From: Tipula vernalis
Taxonomy: Eukaryota; Arthropoda; Insecta; Diptera; Tipulidae
NCBI GenBank assembly: GCA_958295665.1
Contig: OY282559.1
Location: forward strand, 127,943,605 to 128,007,604
Reading direction: 5' to 3'
Length of the DNA stretch: 64,000 nucleotides
The notes below the pieces were generated by a model. The model saw nothing but the letters and a program-made list of their open reading frames with translations. It had not been told where the DNA came from and made no database searches. Each line of letters opens with the position of its first letter. Position 1 is the first letter of the stretch. A program made the position numbers and the translations under genes. Of the stretch, positions 51,580 through 62,830 are shown piece after piece.

Positions 51580-52330
51580 GCGAAATCAAACGATTACCTT
51601 GAAAAGTCAAGGTCATTTCAAGGTCAAATCGATTTTTTTTAAAAATGGGAACACCTATTTGTGGGGGGGGGGAATATGGGAAATTTTACGTTTAGCCATA
51701 CAGTATCCTGATAGGGATCAAGGTTAATTTCAAGGTCAAGTTATTTAATAATCTTACGAAGAGAAGAAATTGTTAAGAGATCTGCAATTCAGTTTCGATC
51801 AGGCTACAGCGACATATTTCAACTTGACAAATCCAAGTGCAATCTGGCATTCCAAGGGAAACAGAAAAGAGAATTGTTAAAATTCATCGATTACATCCAT
51901 ATCACATAACTCTCACTAAAGAAGATTCCAATTTTGCCAATGGGCATATGAAAGATTGCAAAACGATCCAAATTTTTTCAGATACTTAGTGTTTTCTGAT
52001 GAAGCCACTTTCCATAAGACAGGTTAACTAAACCGGTTTCCACAAAATCCTCATTGGGTTCGAACAGTCGATCACTAAAATCGTTGAAGTCTCGTAACAT
52101 GGTGTTGTATCGTTAATGGTTTGGTCATTGGACCTTATGTTTTTTTTATGGTGTTGTTAACTCAGAAAGATACCTTAATTTTTTGGCAAATACATTACTA
52201 GATTTCTCCTTGATATCGATTTACAAACGTATGTGATTTCGGCATAATGGGGCACCTTCTCATAGAATTCTAGCGGTTCAACAAATTTTTAAATCAAAGA
52301 TACCCCAATCGGTGGATAGGTATGACGGTA
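51580..52330 (+). mobile_element. Relic of the DUF4817-type transposon family (plus strand)
   Basis: 51590-51700 (aggtcatttcaaggtcaaatcga, tgggaacacctatttgtg, gggaaattttacgttt) resembles the arms of the 131-2014 element. From about 51880 plus-strand frames read YHITLTKED, a NDPNFFRYLVFSDEA-like segment (51965-52010), PQNPHWVRTVD (52045-52075), VNGLVIGPY (52110-52140) and LLDIDLQTYVIS (52210-52235). These follow the order of DUF4817-type transposases upstream of the SPDLT block, which is the part missing from the 131-2014 copy. Many shifts and stops; no right end was found. Confidence 0.6.
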
Positions 52331-52470
52331 TGTTGTTGTGATGTTATAATGGTTTATCTGGTACGATGGTATGACTGTATCAGAGTCTTAACGATTAGAT
52401 TATTACGGTGTGGTGGTATGGTGTTAGCATAGCCTAATACTGTTACGATAGTATGTATGATTATTATTGA
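52315..52470. repeat. Degenerate atggtatga microsatellite
   Basis: Words such as ggtatgacggtatg, gttataatggt and ggtatggtgttagcata recall the 27826-28035 microsatellite but are more degenerate. Confidence 0.45.
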
Positions 52471-52784
52471 TAATATCATTCGTATCATTCGTAAAATTTG
52501 CCTTTGGAAGCATGTCAAACAAATCTCAATAACAATTCGCGAGTTCATCTGCAAATTTATCCCACGTTGAGAGAGTTTTTACGCCAACTCCTTCTACAAT
52601 GTAAATCAAGAAGGTAAAGACAACGAAGAATATAAGGGAAACATTTTTCAAAACATAGACCTCAAACAAATATGGCATAAATATGGCTTTAGTTTGACTA
52701 AAGGTTGCCTGATTCAAGTTTTTTTATCTTCTGGGATGAAATCCTGGGATAACTTAACATACTTGGTACAAATATCATATACAA

Positions 52785-53580
52785 GTATTTTTGTTAAGGT
52801 AATCGGAAACCCTCTGTAACCACAAAATATGACGACCTCCGAAAATCTTGACGATAAGTGTCTTAGGACAAGAGTCTTGTGAAATTTAATCTAGAAATTA
52901 ATTTTAAAAAATATGTCAATCTGGTCTAAAGAAAGTACTCAAGTGGCCAAATATTTATATGATTAGGCGAGGATTCATTTAAACTAAAATATATAACAAC
53001 TTCCAAGAATCTAAACGATAAGTACGAGTATATTAGGGCAGGAATTTTGCATCCCCATATTTATAAGTACAGATGAAATTTTATTTTAAAAAATTTGTCT
53101 ATCTGGCCAAAAGAACGTATTTAAGTTGCCACATATTTTTATGGAAAACGGGGATCCTTATAACCAAAAAATATAATTTGAAAAAATTTTCACGATTATG
53201 TGTCTTAGGACAAGCGTGTTGCTTCCCTATATGTAAGTTCATATGAAGTTTAATTTTAAATATTTGTCAATCTGACCAAAAGATCGTACCCAAGTGACTA
53301 CTTATTTTTATGGGTAGTTCTAACCAAAAAATATAACAACTTCTAAAAATCTAGACGATATGTGTCTTAGGGTGGCCACATATTTTTACGGGTTGTCATA
53401 ATACATCCTCTCTATCCAAAAAGTATAACAAATTAGAACAAGGCCAACGGGTATTGATAAAAATTAATTTTAAAAAATGGGTCAATCTGGCCACCTAGTT
53501 ACCACATATTATTTTGGATAGCCGAAAATTATTTCTAACCAAGAAATATAACTTCAAAAAATCTAGACGATTCAATATAC
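52785..53580. repeat. Degenerate tandem array, about 165-180 bp unit, about 4-5 copies
   Basis: The phrases aaaatataacaacttc-aa-aatctagacgata, tgtgtcttaggacaag, tttaattttaaaaaatttgtc, aatctggccaaaag and ggccacatatttttatg recur from about 52825, 52989, 53166, 53325 and 53545. One unit (about 53350-53545) is rearranged. No coding content. Its unit is unrelated in sequence to the 165 bp array in intron 1. Confidence 0.65.
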
Positions 53581-53624
53581 CTGCAAAGGCATGCATAATA
53601 CTCTAAACGTACGGCTACCGAAAA

Positions 53625-53651
53625 CAACATAGAGCCGTTTGCTCTATGTTG
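53625..53651. repeat. Perfect 11 bp stem hairpin
   Basis: caacatagagc, a cgttt loop and gctctatgttg form a perfect hairpin. It sits just upstream of a BEL gag relic. No downstream T-run and no other copy was noticed. Confidence 0.5.
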
Positions 53652-53819
53652 CTGTGGCCATCATTTCGTTATTTGTACATAACGGCGGTTCATGAAAATA
53701 CCGGTTTGAGCCCAGTGCATAATCTACAGATTCTGAACGGGTTATTAATGCGGCTCATCAAATACGGCACATTAATACGGCGCATCAACGCTACTGACCA
53801 AAATTATGATTAAGCATGG

Positions 53820-54225
53820 GCTAAATTAATGCTCGATACAATAAGCCGAAATCGATCATTTCCTCTCTACGGAAATTGTGCGACACCTCGGATGAGGTTT
53901 CGCTGCTTGAGGGCACTAGGGGGGAAAGCTGAAACACGTGATCTGTGGTTAATCCATATACTACTTGGCAAAATAGATTCGAGTCAACTATGGGTAAATA
54001 AATCAGTTGAAAACGCATTATCCACATTAATGTTTAGAATTTTGAACGATAGGTGTAATGCTATTGAGCCTTGTCCGACAGCTTTCAAACCACCAGTCAC
54101 AGTGCAAAGACACATAAAATCTCATTACGCAATACATGCAAACAAATGGAGCTACGACGCCTGTAAAAAAGATCACGACTTACACAAAATATGGGCATAT
54201 GTTAGCGTTTTGCGAGCAATTTAAC
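53820..54225 (+). pseudogene. BEL/Pao gag fragment
   Basis: A 131-codon plus frame contains LSTLMFRILNDRCNAIEPCP and, near the end, DACKKDHDLHKI. BEL/Pao gag proteins have F-L--RC-ALE followed at a distance by a C-x-C---H-L--C zinc-type motif, which this resembles with one Cys replaced. The upstream frame (NRSFPLYGNCATP) is not recognised. It is in the opposite orientation to the large BEL element at 56.7-63.9 kb, so it is a separate insertion. Confidence 0.4.
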
Positions 54226-54229
54226 TGGG

Positions 54230-54760
54230 GATTTATTTGTATGTTGAAATAACAGTTGAATTAGAGTTAGATTGAGTTGTGTTCATGTATGCATGTAGTT
54301 TTTAATACCATATTTATTTAAAAGTTGAGTTGGGCGTGAGTTTTTTGTCGATTTAACGACTATATTGCGCAGGTCTATAATTAAAGTTAAACTTGGGTTG
54401 AGTTGGAGATGAGTTGGGATTAAGTTGAGTAAGAGTCAGCGGTTAAGTTGGGAATTTATTTGGGATTCTGTTGAGGTTTCAGTTGGAAATTAGCTTGAGT
54501 TGTTTTAAATTGAATTCAAGTACGAATGTAATTTTTCGAATTGTGTTGATTTGAGGATCAAGTTTGGGGTTAAGATGAGGGTTGTATTAGGGATCGAGTT
54601 AGATATTGGAATAATCAGAGGATAAGGATTGAGTTCGGGGATGAACTGAGCTTTGAGCTCCGAGATGAGTTGGGGTTGAGTTAAGGTTTAGTGAGAGGTT
54701 AAGTTGTGGATTAGTTTGGGGTTGGTTGTGCTATGAGTTGGTTGTTAGCTTAAGTTAAGT
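54230..54760. repeat. G+T-rich degenerate repeat (third locus)
   Basis: About 500 bp of aagttgagttgggat, gagttggagatgagttggg, gggttaagatgagggttg words, again G-rich and C-poor on the plus strand and with loose 10-12 bp spacing. It matches the texture of 25895-26130 and 28036-28345. Confidence 0.55.
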
Positions 54761-55099
54761 TCATGTACATGGAAACATTTGAATTGGAAACGAGAAATTT
54801 ACAAATTCAAACATTACTGTATTTAAAAACGTTGTCATTGAATTAACAGTAATTAAATACGCGATCAATGGGATAGACGATCAGGAGGTAAATAAATTGT
54901 TGCTGTATGGTACAACTTCGGTCGAGGAATTCAAAACCAAAATAATCCTTTATGAAAAATTTAAGGCGAAGATAACAACCGGTTCGGCTGAAAAGGTTAA
55001 GACAGGTGGCACTGAGCGACGGCAGCAGAATATGAGATGCTAGAATTGCTGCAAAATGGAACACGAAGCAGCCAGGTGTCGAAAAAAAAGAAGATGGTC

Positions 55100-55510
55100 C
55101 GAAATGTTTGACCTGTGGAGAGTATGTTCAAAAAGAAACCGAAGTACTAAATAAAGGAAACATGAATAGCGATCTGATGTTGGTACGAGACGATCAACTG
55201 AGCGAACTAGAGGTGTTAAAGCTGGAAAAAGTAGAGACGACCCTTCTAGGAGTAGGTGACACTAAAATTAAGACGGTCGGACGATTCGGAGCGACTCTGG
55301 AAATGAATGATATCAAAGTTGAAGCGACGATATATGTTGTTCCAGAATTATCACTCAATTCAAAGTTTATATTGGGAAACGATGTTTTACGAGGGGCGAA
55401 TATTATCATGGGAACAGATGCAATTTTTTTTATTATGTTTGAGCATAGAAGAATTAAGTCCCCCTCAATATCGGGAGCTCCAAATACAAGAGCGAGATCC
55501 AAACGTTAGT
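55100..55510 (+). pseudogene. Gypsy protease relic, catalytic triad lost
   Basis: A 133-codon plus frame reads NMNSDLMLVRDDQLSELEVL where D-(T/S)-G-SD-(L/I) is expected, so the catalytic Asp is gone. Downstream EATIYVVPELSLNSKFILGN then DVLRGANI fits the flap and hydrophobic-GxD segment of the family. It ends in an Arg-rich linker near 55509. Confidence 0.55.
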
Positions 55511-56390
55511 GGATCAGTACAAACCAATTTCAACGAAGAGGAGTCCGGTATTAATGAAGATTTCGCTGAAGAGTGATGTACCAATATGGCAACACTTGAG
55601 GCGATTGTTACCTGACGAAAAACAAGAAGTGATTAGACAAATAGCGGAGTGGTTAGAAGCTTATAAAAAGATAACAACAAGCGTTTTTGCATCGATTTTC
55701 GTACGTTGAGCAAGGAAATTATTATGGATAGACCTGCTCCCATTAATAAAAGACTAAATCTACTTGTTACACAACGCGGTTTGGTTTACTACGCTCGAGA
55801 AGGAGTGAAAGGACAGTTAAAAATACACAGCCTTTGTAATACCAACCGGTCAGTACGAATTCCAGAGAGCACCATTCGGATTGTGCAAGTCGCCAACAGT
55901 ATTTCAACGATTTAGAATGGATGCATCTTGATCTACGTGGACGATATTATAATCCCATCATGGTCAGAAGAAGAGGGCATAAAGGAGCTTAAGATGGTAT
56001 TGCAAGTTGCAGGAGAATATGGACTAAAGCTTAAGTACGAAAAGTGTCAATTTCTTTGTCGTCGCATTGAGTACTTGACGCATGTTATCACTGCAGGGAC
56101 GGAGGGACCATTGGAGAGTAAAACCCTAGCAGTATCGACATTCCCGGTACCGTAAACAATCAGGCAAGTGCAGAGTTTTTTGGGACTGACGGGATATTTC
56201 CGCAAATTCCTCAAGGATAATTGAATCGTGGCGAAACCGATAACAGACCTTCTGAAGACAAACATCGAATTCGCGTTCGCGGAGAAACAGATAAGTTCTG
56301 TCGAAAAATTGAAAAAAATATTAATCGATAAACCTATTTTAATAATTTTTAGCCCAGACAGAGAGACCGTGCTCCAGACTGACGCATCAT
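55509..56390 (+). pseudogene. Gypsy reverse transcriptase relic with YVDD
   Basis: Segments in changing plus frames read a GQYEFQRAPFGLCKSPTVFQ palm piece (near 55845-55905), then ILIYVDDIIIPSWSEEEGIK with the intact YVDD box (about 55925), LKLKYEKCQFLCRRIEYLTH (thumb), RQVQSFLGLTGYFRKFLKD and PDRETVLQTDAS (start of RNase H). The fingers and first palm Asp are missing: the sequence jumps from a NEED-K-like linker to the middle of the palm. Stops occur at 55919 and 56153. Confidence 0.7.
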
Positions 56391-56690
56391 GACCTTACAA
56401 AACGAATTCTTAGATAGAATACGAGCCGATCAACAAAAAGATGATCATTTGAAGGTGATCATTAAACTACTCGATCACGGTCCATACGAAAAGATGTTCC
56501 TGGTAAGAGGGGTTTTCTTGAAAAAAGACGACGAAGACCCAAATGTATTGGTTGTCCCGAAAAGGATGCAGCAAGAAATCGTTAAAAACTTTCACGAAGA
56601 GGGCCACTTCGGAGTCAAAAAGATGGTGGAAGCGATTCCGAAAGTAATTTCTGGTACCGATCAACACAACACCGAAACTAAAGGAAAATA
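56389..56690 (+). pseudogene. Gypsy integrase N-terminal relic
   Basis: A 100-codon plus frame reads MFLVRGVFLKKDDEDPNVLV, VPKRMQQEIVKNFHEEGHFG and VKKMVEAIPK. The H-----GH-G--K spacing is that of the HHCC zinc domain of retroelement integrases; the CC half and the core are missing. RNase H is almost wholly deleted between 56390 and this frame. Confidence 0.6.
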
Positions 56691-56699
56691 AAACTTGTA

Positions 56700-56854
56700 A
56701 TTAAATTTAAAATTTTTAATTTATTTATTAATGTTGGCTTGGGCTTTTTAACAACAATTTTTTTCAAGTTCGCTTCAAAAGACTGTCCATTCGTCTTTTT
56801 TAGAAAAATTCTGCATTCCAAGGCAAATCCAAATATTAGTCGTACACATCCCGC
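56700..56854 (-). repeat. Candidate 3' LTR (partial) of the BEL/Pao element
   Basis: On the minus strand a purine/G-rich ggccggcggga is followed by tgtgtacgactaatatttgg, a plausible polypurine tract and LTR start right after the end of pol. Only about 150 bp follow before gypsy sequence begins. No second LTR was available to compare, so limits are guesses. Confidence 0.35.
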
Positions 56855-56879
56855 CGGCCGTTGAATTATCCAATTCAAT

Positions 56880-57300
56880 TATATTGAAGTAGGCACAATT
56901 TATGGATCGGCCTCTTCACGTTTCCACATTTGGTTTTCACAGTGGCAACTCTAACACACCCATCATCACCAGGATGTATCTCTTCAATTTTGCCAAGAAT
57001 CCAGTGTGTTGGTGGAAGGCTTTCGTTCTTCAGTACTACGATATCGCCTTGTTAAAAATGTTGTTTTACAAGCTGCCATCTATAGTTAATCGGTTTATGC
57101 TTACATCTTGAATATCGACTTCAGGTATTTGCGTCAGAGGGTGACCAACTAAAAAATGGGCCGGTGTAAGTGCATCGAGGTCGTCGCCTGATAAAACACA
57201 CAAAGTCCTCGAATTTAAAATTGCCTCGATCTCAGCCAGCAGCGTAGTCATTTCCTCGTAGGTAAAAATATTCTGACCAATAACACTCCTCAAATGGAAC
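56880..57300 (-). pseudogene. BEL/Pao integrase C-terminal region
   Basis: Minus frames read FTYEEMTTLLAEIEAILNSR, TLCVLSGDDLDALTPAHFLV and GHPL, the highly conserved end of BEL/Pao integrase, then in other frames GDIVVLKNESLPPTHWILGK, IEEIHPGDDGCVRVATVKT and VKRPIHKLC. Shifts lie near 57100. This is the pol C-terminus. Confidence 0.75.
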
Positions 57301-57371
57301 TTGGTGGATTTTACGGCAGCTTCCCATATTCCACCGAAATGCGGAGCACTAGGGGGGTTGAAATGCCAAAT

Positions 57372-57854
57372 TTAATTTGCTTTTAGATATTTGATTAGAT
57401 GTAGTGCTACTATTGTTTTTAATAAATTGAGCTGATTGTCTGCACCAACGAAATTAGTGCTGTTGTACCTGAAGGCATCACTGCAAACTCCTCGGCGAGA
57501 AGTAAATCTCTTAAAAGCACCGAAAAACGTATCCGTGCTTAAGTCGCCCACCAGTTCAATATGTATCGCCTTTGTACCAAGGCCAACAAAGATACATATG
57601 TAAGACTTGATTGGTCGCTGTCCACAACTTCTCCTCACATAGACTTCAATCGGCCCGGCATTGCTGATGTGCACAACTCTGACCGGGGGTAAATCGGCCA
57701 TTAAATGCTCTAGAAGTGATGCCTTATTTCTGACGCATGTTGCACATTTGTGAACCACTTTCCTGACCAAGTCACGACAACCTAATATCCAATAAGTTTG
57801 ACGTGCAGTGCTAATGATGAATGACTGTCCAGAATGATTGTATTGACGATGCAT
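57372..57854 (-). pseudogene. BEL/Pao integrase zinc domain and core
   Basis: A 160-codon minus frame starts MHRQYNHSGQSF (HH part), has YWILGCRDLVRKVVHKCATC (CC part), then SNAGPIEVYV (expected first Asp of V-D-AGP replaced by Asn), YICIFVGLGTKAIHIELVGD and LSTDTFFGAFKRFTSRRGVC, ending in a region where S-D----F-GA marks the second Asp. With the first acidic residue altered and the frame broken before the Glu, it is inactive. Confidence 0.75.
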
Positions 57855-57862
57855 ATCCTGTA

Positions 57863-58530
57863 TTATGATATTGGAGATGTAACACTTAGGTAGATAACTG
57901 GATGCTTACTTCCAAACGATGCCAACAAGTGTTTTATTCTACCTCCAACTCTTATGATACCTTTGTTGTCGAGAAATGGGCACAGACATTTTAGCTTACT
58001 GGATACAGAAACTGGCTCCCGGCGCTTCAAGCTACATAATTCATCTGCAAAGTAACTTTTTTGTATGTCGCTAATGACTAACTTTCGGCTTAACTCAATA
58101 TCCGCTACTTTGATAATTGAAAACAACTGGGTTTGGTTGATGTAGCTTTCCCGTACTTGCTTGGGACATTTGGCTTTACTAATAAAACGTTTTATAATGG
58201 CAAGTGTCTTAAGAAACTTGAACTAGCTACAAAATCTTTTACCCAGTTCCTCTAGCTTCTTGAGTTGGCCAGTACTCCGATGTTTGCAACAACCAGCTTG
58301 GTCCGTTCCATCAAATCGTGAAATCAGCTAAATCCCTTGGTGACAGCCCGCGCGAAGCGCAATCGGTGGAATTTTCTCGTGATGTGATATGATACCAATG
58401 CTCTCTATCGATGGTTCTGAGAATTTTAGCAGTTCTATTTGCCACAAACGTAGTCCAACACGATTTTCGAGTCGGACCAAGCATATGTTCATTTCAAGTG
58501 TGTCTTAGACTAATTTCATAAGGTTTGTTA
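57863..58530 (-). pseudogene. BEL/Pao RNase H end and RNase H-integrase linker
   Basis: On the minus strand, 58480-58410 reads TYAWSDSKIVLDYV, the RNase H (T)DS-VVL-W-like motif. Next come ILRTIDREHWYH and DCASRGLSPRDLADF-type codons (58400-58300), the linker motif before integrase, and the frame 58126-57863 (SLKRREPVSVSSKLKCLCPF, LDNKGIIRVGGRIKHLLASF). It is split from the rest of RNase H by the insert. Confidence 0.7.
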
Positions 58531-58534
58531 GCAG

Positions 58535-60960
58535 CGTTGCTACGCTGTAACGCAATCCCCCAAGGGATTACGTTAACAGACATGAGAATAGCGCTCTGAT
58601 GCGGTACAGTAGCTGGCTAGAGCTCACGGTGCGGCGTGGGGATTCTCAGACATATTTCTCATGCTTGAATAACCGCATGAAGAACAAAATTAGAGGGGCA
58701 AATGGAAATTAAAATTAAATTGCCACGGCCTCAGCGGCAAAAGAAAATAATGAGCTGGGAGTGATCGATCCAGAGTGACCGTCTCAATCCCAGGCGACTA
58801 CCGCCGTGACTGCCACACGGGCCTCCCCTCATCGGCCCGTCTACTGGGATGCTGTTTCCCAGTCTCGACGGCCACCGATGCCACTATGAGGGACTATCCC
58901 AGCGACAATCCCCCGGAACGGAGACTGTCACCCCGACGCGTTCAACTCATGTGGCGTGCCGCCCTCCAGCACAGCCTGTCCTGGAGGAACGAACGGCACG
59001 CACGGAAAAGGGTGGAAAAAGGCCGACCCTTCACATGACCCCACCTCACATCATTCGATCAATTATTTGTTTAAGCGCACATGGTGCGGCGTAGCACACT
59101 ACAGTAAGAAACTCAAAGAAAAAATTTTTAGGTTACGGTAAAAGAGCAAAAATTTAAAATTAAGCAAGATAAATTACGTTAACACTGATTCTACGTTAAT
59201 GTTAGATTTCACTTTCACTATCACTGTTTTAAGAAAACCAAGAAAAACACAAAAATACCTGAAAGAGATGAACCGTTATGGGGTCGAACCACACCCAAAA
59301 CGGACAACCGAGCCAAAGCGAAGAGAGAAAAAAAACGGAAATTCCAAACGCAATTAATCAAAATGACGGAAAAAAAATATAACCGGACAATACTTTGCTC
59401 TGCGTGGGGCTTTCACCAAATCGGTGCACCACCACGAAACGCCGAAAACGAAGGTAAAAATAGTAGAATATGTACAATATAATGAAAAATAGCGAGGGAG
59501 AAACAAACTGTTACATAACTTGTATAATTACAATTTACAGTCAGCCAGATTGTTTGTCCCTTTATTGTTTTACCTTTGATTTTTAAAGGCCAGTCCGACC
59601 ACTGCAACCAGCGCCGACGCAGGATCCCCCTCACAATTGATTGCCTGCCCCCACGGGCGGGAACACTGCTTCAATGTCACTCTTTATTACTTTTAATGTT
59701 TAAAGTACCGTAGATGGTCCGATCCAAACGCACTCACTTGATTGCCAGAATTGGGGCTATAACACCAACGAAATCAATGGCAATTTCAAAAGCAAACTGT
59801 GCAAAAAAAACAACACAGTTTCGGCACAACACACTTTCCAATAATTTTAATATATCGTAAATCAATATTCGTCAGCAAAACAAAGGAAAAAAAAAAACCA
59901 AGATTAAATGAAATCAGAACATAATTTTGAAATTCTGTCACAACAATTTTATTTTGTTTTATTTATTTATTGTTTTACACACTATAGACATAGATTATTT
60001 GTCTCTTAATAAGCAAGAAAAAAAAAATAAAATTTCCTCAAATCAAATATGTTGACCTGTTAACATTATGGTCTAGTTTTATTCTTATTGTTTTATTGTT
60101 ATTTATTTGTTTATATATATTTTTTTTTTTTTTAATTAATTGTTATGTAATTTTTATAACAATAGAAAAAAAAATTACATTTTCTTAAGCACTATATAGC
60201 AAACTGTTTTTTTTTTTATTTGATTTATTTATTTTTATTAAAAAAAAACACCATCGAATTTTATTACCATTAGTTTATGTAATCTTTTTTTTTTATATAC
60301 CAAAAACCAAGACTCGACTGTCTTGAACCGAATTCAAAACCTGACTTAAAATCTAAAAAAAAATATTTTACATCAATCAGAAAATCAGAAATTTTTTCCC
60401 CCTCCTATTTTCCACTTCGCATCTCTGTTCGTCTCATTCGTTGGATTTGTGCACATCTTCATCATTTTGTTAATTTTTTTATTTTTATTAGTGTAAAATC
60501 TTTATTCGTATTTAATTTTTTTTTTTTTTTTTTATGTACACAAATACAACGAATAAGACGAACAACGACGACGAACATATGTACATACTTATCTGTACGG
60601 CCGCATCGGATTCATGTTGGATACACCGATTTGCTTGTTCCCCACACAGAGCAAATATCACGCGTTAATTTAAGCCAATGATACCAGAAAGAAAAATGGA
60701 ATATTCCAGATTGAACATTTTAATAACGTAAACATTCCATCTCATACATACTACACAATACATGTACACACACCAACTCGCAAGAGATATGTATGCTTGT
60801 ACATGACAATATAGAAAACAAGTAAATGCAAAAAAAATTTAAAATATGTTTACATAGCAATCGGAGGGAATATTAAATTTAAATTTGGAAATCATAAAAG
60901 CGAGCATAGGTATAAACACCATGGTGGTCAGGGTATTTTATAACGACAAAAAAAATTCAA
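58535..60960. mobile_element. Insert of unknown type inside the BEL/Pao element
   Basis: BEL coding stops at about 60960 and resumes at about 58530, so this 2.4 kb is foreign. Its left half (58535-59700) is GC-richer than anything else in the window; a plus-strand frame at 58775-59038 encodes an Arg-rich 87-residue peptide (RRLSPRRVQLMWRAALQHSL, WRNERHARKRVE) of no family I can name, and overlapping frames are also open. The right half (59760-60950) is AT-rich, with many poly-A/T runs. The left edge reads tgttagcagcgttgctacgc; the right edge carries an A8 run at 60948-60955, which could be a LINE-type tail. No transposase, RT or clear target duplication was found. Confidence 0.45.
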
Positions 60961-60985
60961 ATTATTTGAGCGGTTGGAATCTTCG

Positions 60986-61336
60986 CTAAAACTTCTTTTT
61001 CCTCTGTATGAAGTGGAGACGTATGCCAGTCGTAACAACGCACAGCTCTAGTCGTGGTATAGCAGTTTTGCTCAGTGGTGCAACCATGGTTTTATCTGAA
61101 ATTACAGAAAACTTTATCGTATTATTATCAGTCACACACCTACAATATACTGCTGCAGCGTATGCCTTTTCAGATGCATCTGAAAACCCATGGAGCTCGA
61201 TTGATTTGGCTTGTTTGGTTGATAGCCAACGGGGTATTTTAATATTTCGTAGATGTAGTAGCTCGCTGCGGAGAAAAACCCATTCATTCTTTAGCTCATT
61301 TGGAAGTTGTTCATCCCAGCCTAATTTCTGCGCCAT
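60986..61336 (-). pseudogene. BEL/Pao RNase H, first part
   Basis: A 116-codon minus frame reads LGWDEQLPNELKNEWVFLRS, IKIPRWLSTKQAKSIELHGF, SDASEKAYAAAVYCRCVTDN and MVAPLSKTAIPRLELCVV. This is the connection domain plus the RNase H start with the FSDAS motif (first catalytic Asp) and the conserved VAP-K--(S/A)IPRLEL segment. It stops at the insert edge near 60960. Confidence 0.8.
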
Positions 61337-62187
61337 ACATTTTGGAAAAAGATTTTAATCCGAACGATGACTGGCGCCACCCAACCCAATGGGTCGAAGA
61401 CTCGCGAAGCTTCCGATAATATCGTCGCTTGGTTGCTATTGGTTTAGTTTCCAAGGTTACTTTAAAATTAAAGTGTTCAGTGAATGGATTCCACAGAAGG
61501 CGTAATAACTTAATATAGTAAGTGTCTTCTTCTATCTCTTTAGACGTTACCTCCCGCTGTTCTTCTGGTACATCTTCAAGTAGTTGTTCATTGTTGGAAG
61601 TCCATTTGCGTAAGGGAAAAGCAACATCTGTTAAAAGGTGTACAATTGTATCTGCGCCGGTCATTTAGTCATCTATAAATGTCGTCTTTATTTCGCTTGG
61701 CTGCTTCAGGGAATTGGACACTACTCTCTTCTGCTACTTGTAACGCCCTGGTTGCTACAAATGATGCCGGACCCATTCCGAAAGTTACTGTTCTCAGCTT
61801 GTAGGCTTTAATTTCTGGGTTGCTTTCCTCTGCCACCAGGACCTGCCTAAATATCTTTTCAATGTCTCCAGTAAACACTACCTCATACTTGCGGAATCTC
61901 AATAGTATCTGGTATAAGCTATTTTGAACAATAGGATCAACAAGCAAAGAATCGTTCAGCGAGTAACCACTGCTGGTTTTAGCGGAGGCGTCGAACACTA
62001 CTCTTAGCTTTTTCGTGGAACTTGAGGCCTTGATCACACCAGGATGGGGAAGAAAGCAGAGGTTAGGCTCATTCTTATTTACTGCTTCTTCCATATGCCC
62101 TAAGGCTAAAAACTCGTCCATATAACTGCGGTAGAGTTTGTAAAACAAAGGATTTTTGATACCTTCCTTTCTATTGCCTTCAGACAA
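61311..62187 (-). pseudogene. BEL/Pao reverse transcriptase
   Basis: Two minus frames cover RT. The first (62187-61669) has CFLPHPGVIKASSSTKKLRV, VFDASAKTSSGYSLNDSLL, VVFTGDIEKIFRQVLVAEES (first catalytic Asp) and VTFGMGPASFVATRALQ. The catalytic box appears as FIDD near 61675-61690, but in a shifted frame and directly followed by a stop before MTGADTIVHLL. The second frame (61664-61311) continues into the thumb and connection. Stop and shift at the catalytic box make it inactive. Confidence 0.8.
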
Positions 62188-62699
62188 TGCAATTCCATTG
62201 TATATGATTTCCCAAGCAGCGCCGGTGACGCTTTAAACGGCAATCGGACCACGAATCTTCCAACGCGATTCCTAGTAGTAGTCTTCACGATGTTCCGCTC
62301 ACATTATTTCTCCTCTAGCGTTAAATATCTCTGTGGTGGTAGCTCTTCTATAGTTTTCGCAAGGATATATCGATATCTGCTTCGACTTGATAAGAGCGGA
62401 CAGCGTTTTTTACTTCAATACCACCGGCAATCGTCCACCGAAAAGTTGTATTGAGAGCTACTGGCTGATTGCTAGTGCCTATTTTCTTCCCATCGCTAAT
62501 AAATCCAGGTATATTGTAACCAGGATCCGCCAGTTGTAGATTGTTCAGCTAACTCCACTGTTCAACAAGCAGTTTATTGGTTGACAAATTCGACGTAATC
62601 ACTGGTATAATATAAGCTTGTAAAGAAATACCTGCGTCTGAATAAATTGATGTTATTGTCATTATAATTCTCCCTCGTGATGTATTTCTACCTATTTGC

Positions 62700-62830
62700 C
62701 CAAGCCCGGTAATAATTAGACGCGCATTATCCCTCGGTAGTTGTAATTTTTAAGCACAGTATTTAGTGACAAATGACGTATCAGAGCCGGAATCAAAAAG
62801 AATGCGACACTTTAACATACTACCGATGTT
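62700..62830 (-). pseudogene. BEL/Pao aspartic protease relic
   Basis: Minus codons at about 62755-62805 read CRILFDSGSDTSFVTKYCA, with the D-S-G catalytic triad intact and the SD-(S/T)FV context of BEL/Pao proteases, then a stop and LQLPRDNARLIITGLGQ. The DUF1758-like remainder down to about 62500 is recognisable only in scraps. Confidence 0.65.

Larger units (their letters stand above)
54840..56690 (+). mobile_element. Third Ty3/gypsy relic (plus strand), truncated at both ends
   Basis: Plus-strand fragments give a gag zinc knuckle (C--CCKMEHEAARC, 55035-55080, with a stop inside), a protease-like region (55108-55500), RT pieces (55509-56155), thumb/RNase H start (56160-56390) and an integrase N-terminal zinc region (56389-56690). 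The order is that of Ty3/gypsy. No LTR was found at either end; the right side stops where the minus-strand BEL element begins, so the BEL element or a deletion cut it. Confidence 0.7.

Noticed and set aside
58775..59038. 87-codon Arg-rich frame as a real host gene
   Set aside because: Overlapping frames on both strands are equally open because of GC-rich composition, no splice or family signal is visible, and it lies in an insert within a retrotransposon. Kept only as part of the insert.
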